From positions 1-51,573 of the forward strand of contig NZ_JAMTCK010000029.1 of the NCBI RefSeq assembly GCF_024171785.1: a stretch of DNA of 51,573 nt, given 5' to 3'. The DNA comes from Goodfellowiella coeruleoviolacea. Its GTDB lineage: Bacteria > Actinomycetota > Actinomycetes > Mycobacteriales > Pseudonocardiaceae. Below are positions 48,928 through 51,573 of this stretch, piece by piece. The notes below the pieces were generated by a model that saw only the letters and a list, made by a program, of their open reading frames with translations, was not told where the DNA came from and searched no databases. Positions within the stretch are counted from its first letter, which is position 1; every line of letters starts with the position of its first letter. The position numbers and the translations under genes are program-made.

Positions 48928-49099
48928 GTCGCACTCCTCGCCCCGACGCCAGTCGCGGCGTCCAGTCTGCCTTGTTCTCACCGTCCGACCGGGTAGGCGG
49001 ACCGGGCGTGTCCGGGACGGCGGGAGCCGCTCCGGAGCACGCCCCAACGGCCGGCCCGACCGACCTGACCGATCCGACCGGACTGACCCGTCCATGATC

Positions 49100-49546
49100 T
49101 CAGGAGTTGATGTCGACGAGGTCGAAACTCGCGTAATGGTCGTCGGTGTAGAAGTACTCGCCGGCCGAGCCGGTGACGATGCGGCGGGCGCCGCGCGTGC
49201 TGCTGCCCGGGGTCTTCACCGTGTACTCGTGGTAGTAGCCGCTGGCGCAGGTGGGCAGCAGGCCCTCGCGGTTCTGGAACACGGTGCCGTCCTGCGGATA
49301 CGGGAAGGGGCCGCCGGCCAGAATCAGCTCGACCGTGTCGGTGGCCTGGGACGGCAGGTCGGAGAGGTCGACCCGGTGGAACCCGGAGGTGTTGCCGCAG
49401 GCGGCCCTGGTCGAGACCGCGCTCGTCGGCAGGGTCGGGGCGGCGCCGGGGGCCGCGACCGAGGTGGCCGCCAGACCGACCACGCCGACCACGGCGAGCA
49501 GGAAGGCGGCCAACGTCTTCGCCATGCTGGCTGTGATGCGGTTCAT
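49100..49546 (-). CDS. Secreted guanyl-specific ribonuclease (RNase Sa-like)
   Basis: A 148-residue exported RNase. Residues 1-32 are a signal peptide (ending near SVAA). The mature part matches the RNase Sa core: DLPSQATDTVELI, GGPFPYPQDGTVFQNRE, GYYHEYTV, STRGARRIVTG, DDHYASFDLVD. The catalytic set is present: E107, R118, R122 and H137. Cysteines are at 50 and 100, not at the two ends of the domain as in RNase Sa, so the disulfide must be different. No barstar-type inhibitor gene is seen nearby. ATG at 49546 has no clear ribosome-binding site. Confidence 0.9.
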   Translation of the reverse strand: MNRITASMAKTLAAFLLAVVGVVGLAATSVAAPGAAPTLPTSAVSTRAACGNTSGFHRVDLSDLPSQATDTVELILAGGPFPYPQDGTVFQNREGLLPTCASGYYHEYTVKTPGSSTRGARRIVTGSAGEYFYTDDHYASFDLVDINS

Positions 49547-49647
49547 GTAACGAAAGGTAAATCGTTCACGTTGTGCCCGCGAGGATTTGACATTAACCCA
49601 CGGTGTCGAGTCGGGGTGAGGCTCACTCGCTGTCGCCTCCCGGTGGC

Positions 49648-50133
49648 ATGCTGACGCGCGTGGAATTGACTGTGCAAGAACTCGCCGCGCAAGCCGGCAT
49701 TCGGCGGGCGCGCCGCGCGGACGTGGACCGGATCGTGGAGCTGCTGGCCGCGGACCAGATCGGGGCGGGCCGGGAGACCCCGGGCGACCCCACCTACCTG
49801 GCGGCCTTCGAGCGGATCGCGGCCGACCCGAACCAGTTGCTGGTGGTGGCCGAGGCGGACGGCGAGGTGGTCGGCACCCTCCAGCTCACGTTCACCCCCG
49901 GCCTGTCCCGCGGGGGCATGACCAGGGCGACCGTGGAGGCGGTGCGGGTGCGCGCGGACCAGCGCGGCAGCGGGCTGGGCCAGCGGATGCTGCGGTGGGC
50001 CGTTGCCGAGTCACGTCAGCGCGGCTGCGGCCTGGTGCAGCTCACCACGGACGCCCGCCGCACCGACGCGCACCGGTTCTACGAGCGGCTCGGCTTCCAG
50101 CCGACGCACGTGGGGATGAAGCTGTCCCTGTGA
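49648..50133 (+). CDS. GNAT-family N-acetyltransferase
   Basis: A 161-residue acetyltransferase. The core is AAFERIAADPNQLLVVAEADGEVVGTLQLTF, then VEAVRVRADQRGSGLGQRML carries the acetyl-CoA loop (Q-R-G-S-G-L-G). LTTDARRTDAHRFYERLGF is typical of the C-terminal half. ATG at 49648 has a weak site. A GTG at 49660 is possible. No substrate is predictable. It is convergent with coaD. Confidence 0.9.
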   Translation: MLTRVELTVQELAAQAGIRRARRADVDRIVELLAADQIGAGRETPGDPTYLAAFERIAADPNQLLVVAEADGEVVGTLQLTFTPGLSRGGMTRATVEAVRVRADQRGSGLGQRMLRWAVAESRQRGCGLVQLTTDARRTDAHRFYERLGFQPTHVGMKLSL

Positions 50134-50171
50134 GGCGGCCCCTGGGCGGCGGCCCCTGGGCGGCGGCCCCT
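50132..50171. repeat. 14-bp tandem repeat after the GNAT gene
   Basis: GGGCGGCGGCCCCT occurs at 50144-50157 and 50158-50171, preceded by a 12-base partial copy. The array begins at the GNAT stop codon and lies in the convergent gap to coaD. GGGC...GCCC inside each unit could form hairpins and thereby act in termination. Confidence 0.75.
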
Positions 50172-50219
50172 GTCAGCCCCTGTGACGCGGACGCGGTGCG
50201 GCTGCCGCTGTGCGGCGCC

Positions 50220-50702
50220 TCAGCGCTGTTCGGCCAGGCGCTGCACCAGGCGCTGCTCGACCAGGGGCGGCAGCAGGCTGGACACGTCCCCGCCGTAGGT
50301 GGCCACCTCCTTGACCAGGGAGCTGGCCAGGAAGCTGTAGATCGGGTTGGTGGGCATGAACAGGGTTTCGACGCCGGACAGCTGCAGGTTCATCTGCGCC
50401 ATCTGCAGCTCGTAGTCGAAGTCGCTGACCGCCCGCAGGCCCTTGACGATCACGCCGATCTCGTGCTCGCGGCAGTAGTCGACGAGCAGTCCGTGCCAGG
50501 CGTCCACCCGGACGTTGGGCCACTGCTCGGTGACCATGCGGAGCATGTCCATCCGCTCGTCAACGGTGAACAGCGTGCGCTTGTTCTTGTTGATGAGGAC
50601 GGCAACGACCACTTCGTCGAACAGGCTCGCCGACCGCCCGATGACGTCGAGGTGACCGTTGGTCACCGGGTCGTAGGAGCCGGGATACACCGCGCGCCTC
50701 AT
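50220..50702 (-). CDS. coaD: Phosphopantetheine adenylyltransferase
   Basis: CoaD makes dephospho-CoA from 4'-phosphopantetheine and ATP. The 160-residue enzyme has the nucleotidyl-transferase motif YPGSYDPVTNGHLDVI near the start (T/HxGH form NGHLD), then KGLRAVSDFDYELQMAQMN and TNPIYSFLASSLVKEVATYGG. ATG start. It is downstream of rsmD with a 95-base gap, as in mycobacteria (Rv2966c-Rv2965c). Confidence 0.96.
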   Translation of the reverse strand: MRRAVYPGSYDPVTNGHLDVIGRSASLFDEVVVAVLINKNKRTLFTVDERMDMLRMVTEQWPNVRVDAWHGLLVDYCREHEIGVIVKGLRAVSDFDYELQMAQMNLQLSGVETLFMPTNPIYSFLASSLVKEVATYGGDVSSLLPPLVEQRLVQRLAEQR

Positions 50703-50797
50703 GAGCCGGACGGTAGCAGCCGATCGGGTTACACCGCCGCGCTCGTGGTCCTCGTCACCCGCCAGAACGGGCTGTTCGGCCGGCTGCGCGACCCGGG

Positions 50798-51373
50798 TCA
50801 GCCGGGGTGTACCGCGAACGGCCGAACCGCCGCCCAGTGCAGGGCGGTGTCGCCGTAGCGCTTGCGCCGCAGCGGTTCCAGTTCGGCCGGCCAGTGCGGG
50901 TCGGCGCTGCGCACGTCGCGCTCCACCACGACCACGGCGTCCGGCGCGAGCCAGCCGTTGGCCACCGCGAGGGTGAGCATCTCGTCGAGTTCGGCGTCGG
51001 CCACGGCGTACGGGGGGTCGGCGAGGACCACGTCGTAGGGCTGGGCCGCGGGCTCGCTGAGCACCCCGCGCACCGTCCTGGTCAGCACCTGCACGCCGGG
51101 CAGGCCGAGTTCGGCGGCGTTGCGCCGGAGCAGCCCGGCCGCCCGCTGGTTGGACTCGACGAACGTGGCGTGGCCGGCACCGCGGGACAGGGCTTCGAAG
51201 CCGAGCGCGCCCGACCCGGCGTACAGGTCCAGCACGCGGGCGCCGTCCAGGTCGAACTGCGCCTCCAGCGCGCTGAACAGCGCCTCCCGCACCCGCTCCG
51301 AGGTGGGCCTGGTCCCCTTGGGCGGCACCAGCAGGCGCCGGCCACCGGCCACGCCGGCCACGATCCTGGTCAC
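50798..51373 (-). CDS. rsmD: 16S rRNA (guanine(966)-N2)-methyltransferase
   Basis: RsmD methylates G966 of 16S rRNA using S-adenosylmethionine. The 191-residue protein has the RNA-facing GGRRLLVPPKGTRPTSERVREALFSALE, the SAM motif LDLYAGSGALGFEALSRGA and the catalytic DPPY in VVLADPPY. The GTG at 51373 is preferred. A GTG 18 bases upstream is possible. The gene is the last before the right IS copy. Confidence 0.93.
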   Translation of the reverse strand: MTRIVAGVAGGRRLLVPPKGTRPTSERVREALFSALEAQFDLDGARVLDLYAGSGALGFEALSRGAGHATFVESNQRAAGLLRRNAAELGLPGVQVLTRTVRGVLSEPAAQPYDVVLADPPYAVADAELDEMLTLAVANGWLAPDAVVVVERDVRSADPHWPAELEPLRRKRYGDTALHWAAVRPFAVHPG

Positions 51374-51489
51374 CCCGCCATGGTCGCGCACGGCGCCGCG
51401 CGGTGGTGCGGGCAGCCCCCTCTCACCGAGGAGGACGCCAGGCGATCCGCGCCGGGTCCGGAGTCGGTAGGGGCGCAGCCCCCGCCCTC

Positions 51490-51573
51490 TGAACTGCTCC
51501 CCGGGAGTTGGACTGGCTAATTGAAGGCTAGTTGGTGAGGGCTTGGGCCCGGTATTCGGCCGGGCTCAGGCCC
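51490..51573 (-). mobile_element. End of an IS3-like element (copy 2, inverted)
   Basis: The exact reverse complement of positions 12-95. It starts at TGAACTGCTCCCC, an IS3-type terminus, and runs out of the window. The rsmD upstream region ends at 51489. Both IS copies point their transposase 3' ends inwards, towards the intervening 51.4 kb. Confidence 0.75.
51528..51573 (-). CDS. IS3-family transposase, 3' end only (partial)
   Basis: The minus strand reads GLSPAEYRAQALTN and TAG, identical to the left fragment. The remainder of the gene is beyond the window. Confidence 0.68.
   Translation of the reverse strand, partial: GLSPAEYRAQALTN

Noticed and set aside
48928-49099. A gene between sepIVA and the RNase
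   Set aside because: The frame upstream of the SepIVA start is Arg/Ser/Gly-rich with GACCG repeats and no conserved sequence. The GTG at 48927 with a GAGGAG site is the better start.
1-51573. The window as a composite transposon
   Set aside because: The two IS ends flank essential housekeeping genes in conserved order. The arrangement fits two independent insertions or a contig ended by repeats, not a mobile unit.

Overview
The window is high-GC actinobacterial chromosome with many GTG starts. The mix of conserved gene neighbourhoods points to Pseudonocardiales or a close relative. It carries the mycobacterial-type order dapF-miaA-(Rv2728c-like)-DUF349-(Rv2732c-like)-miaB, a gluABCD glutamate transporter, an Sdh1-type succinate dehydrogenase, the block ftsY...smc...acyP...mutM-rnc-rpmF-DUF177-sepIVA...coaD-rsmD, and a SepIVA-like septation protein. 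The species cannot be named from this. No rRNA, tRNA, CRISPR array, prophage or biosynthetic cluster was seen.

Layout. Bases 1-95 and 51490-51573 are the same IS3-type 3' end in opposite orientations, so the sequence runs from one IS copy to another. From 286 to 8510 lie dapF, miaA, a dioxygenase-B-like protein, a DUF349 coiled-coil protein, an inserted YtcJ-type amidohydrolase, a four-helix membrane protein and miaB. From 8569 to 11779 lie a TAXI-type binding lipoprotein and a two-component system. From 12101 to 15470 lies gluABCD. From 15920 to 19584 lies sdhCAB. From 20503 to 23068 lies the Entner-Doudoroff pair edd-eda, followed by a HAD hydrolase.

From 23967 to 38169 the conserved ftsY-smc-acyP cluster is present but split. 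An anhydro-muramate kinase, a Na+/solute symporter, a small acetyltransferase, a mycothiol-dependent-isomerase-like protein, an MFS exporter and a TetR regulator sit between ftsY and smc. A secreted lysozyme-like/PGRP amidase sits between smc and acyP. A second insertion (38369-45273) places a mucin-like membrane protein, a tiny zinc ribbon, kdpDE without kdpFABC, asnB and a MarR regulator between acyP and mutM. The window closes with mutM, rnc, rpmF, DUF177, sepIVA, a secreted RNase Sa-like ribonuclease, a GNAT, coaD and rsmD.

Themes. Core genes for diaminopimelate/wall synthesis, tRNA modification, chromosome segregation and ribosome/RNA maturation are interleaved with accessory modules for nutrient sensing (TAXI plus two-component system, KdpDE), wall recycling (AnmK, symporter, amidase), efflux and nitrogen metabolism (Glu transport, AsnB). 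Intergenic DNA is rich in short tandem repeats of 14-22 bp and one dispersed 62-bp element. The most distinctive protein-level oddities are a canonical EF-hand loop inside the ATPase domain of KdpD and an RNase Sa homologue whose cysteines are not in the family's usual places.
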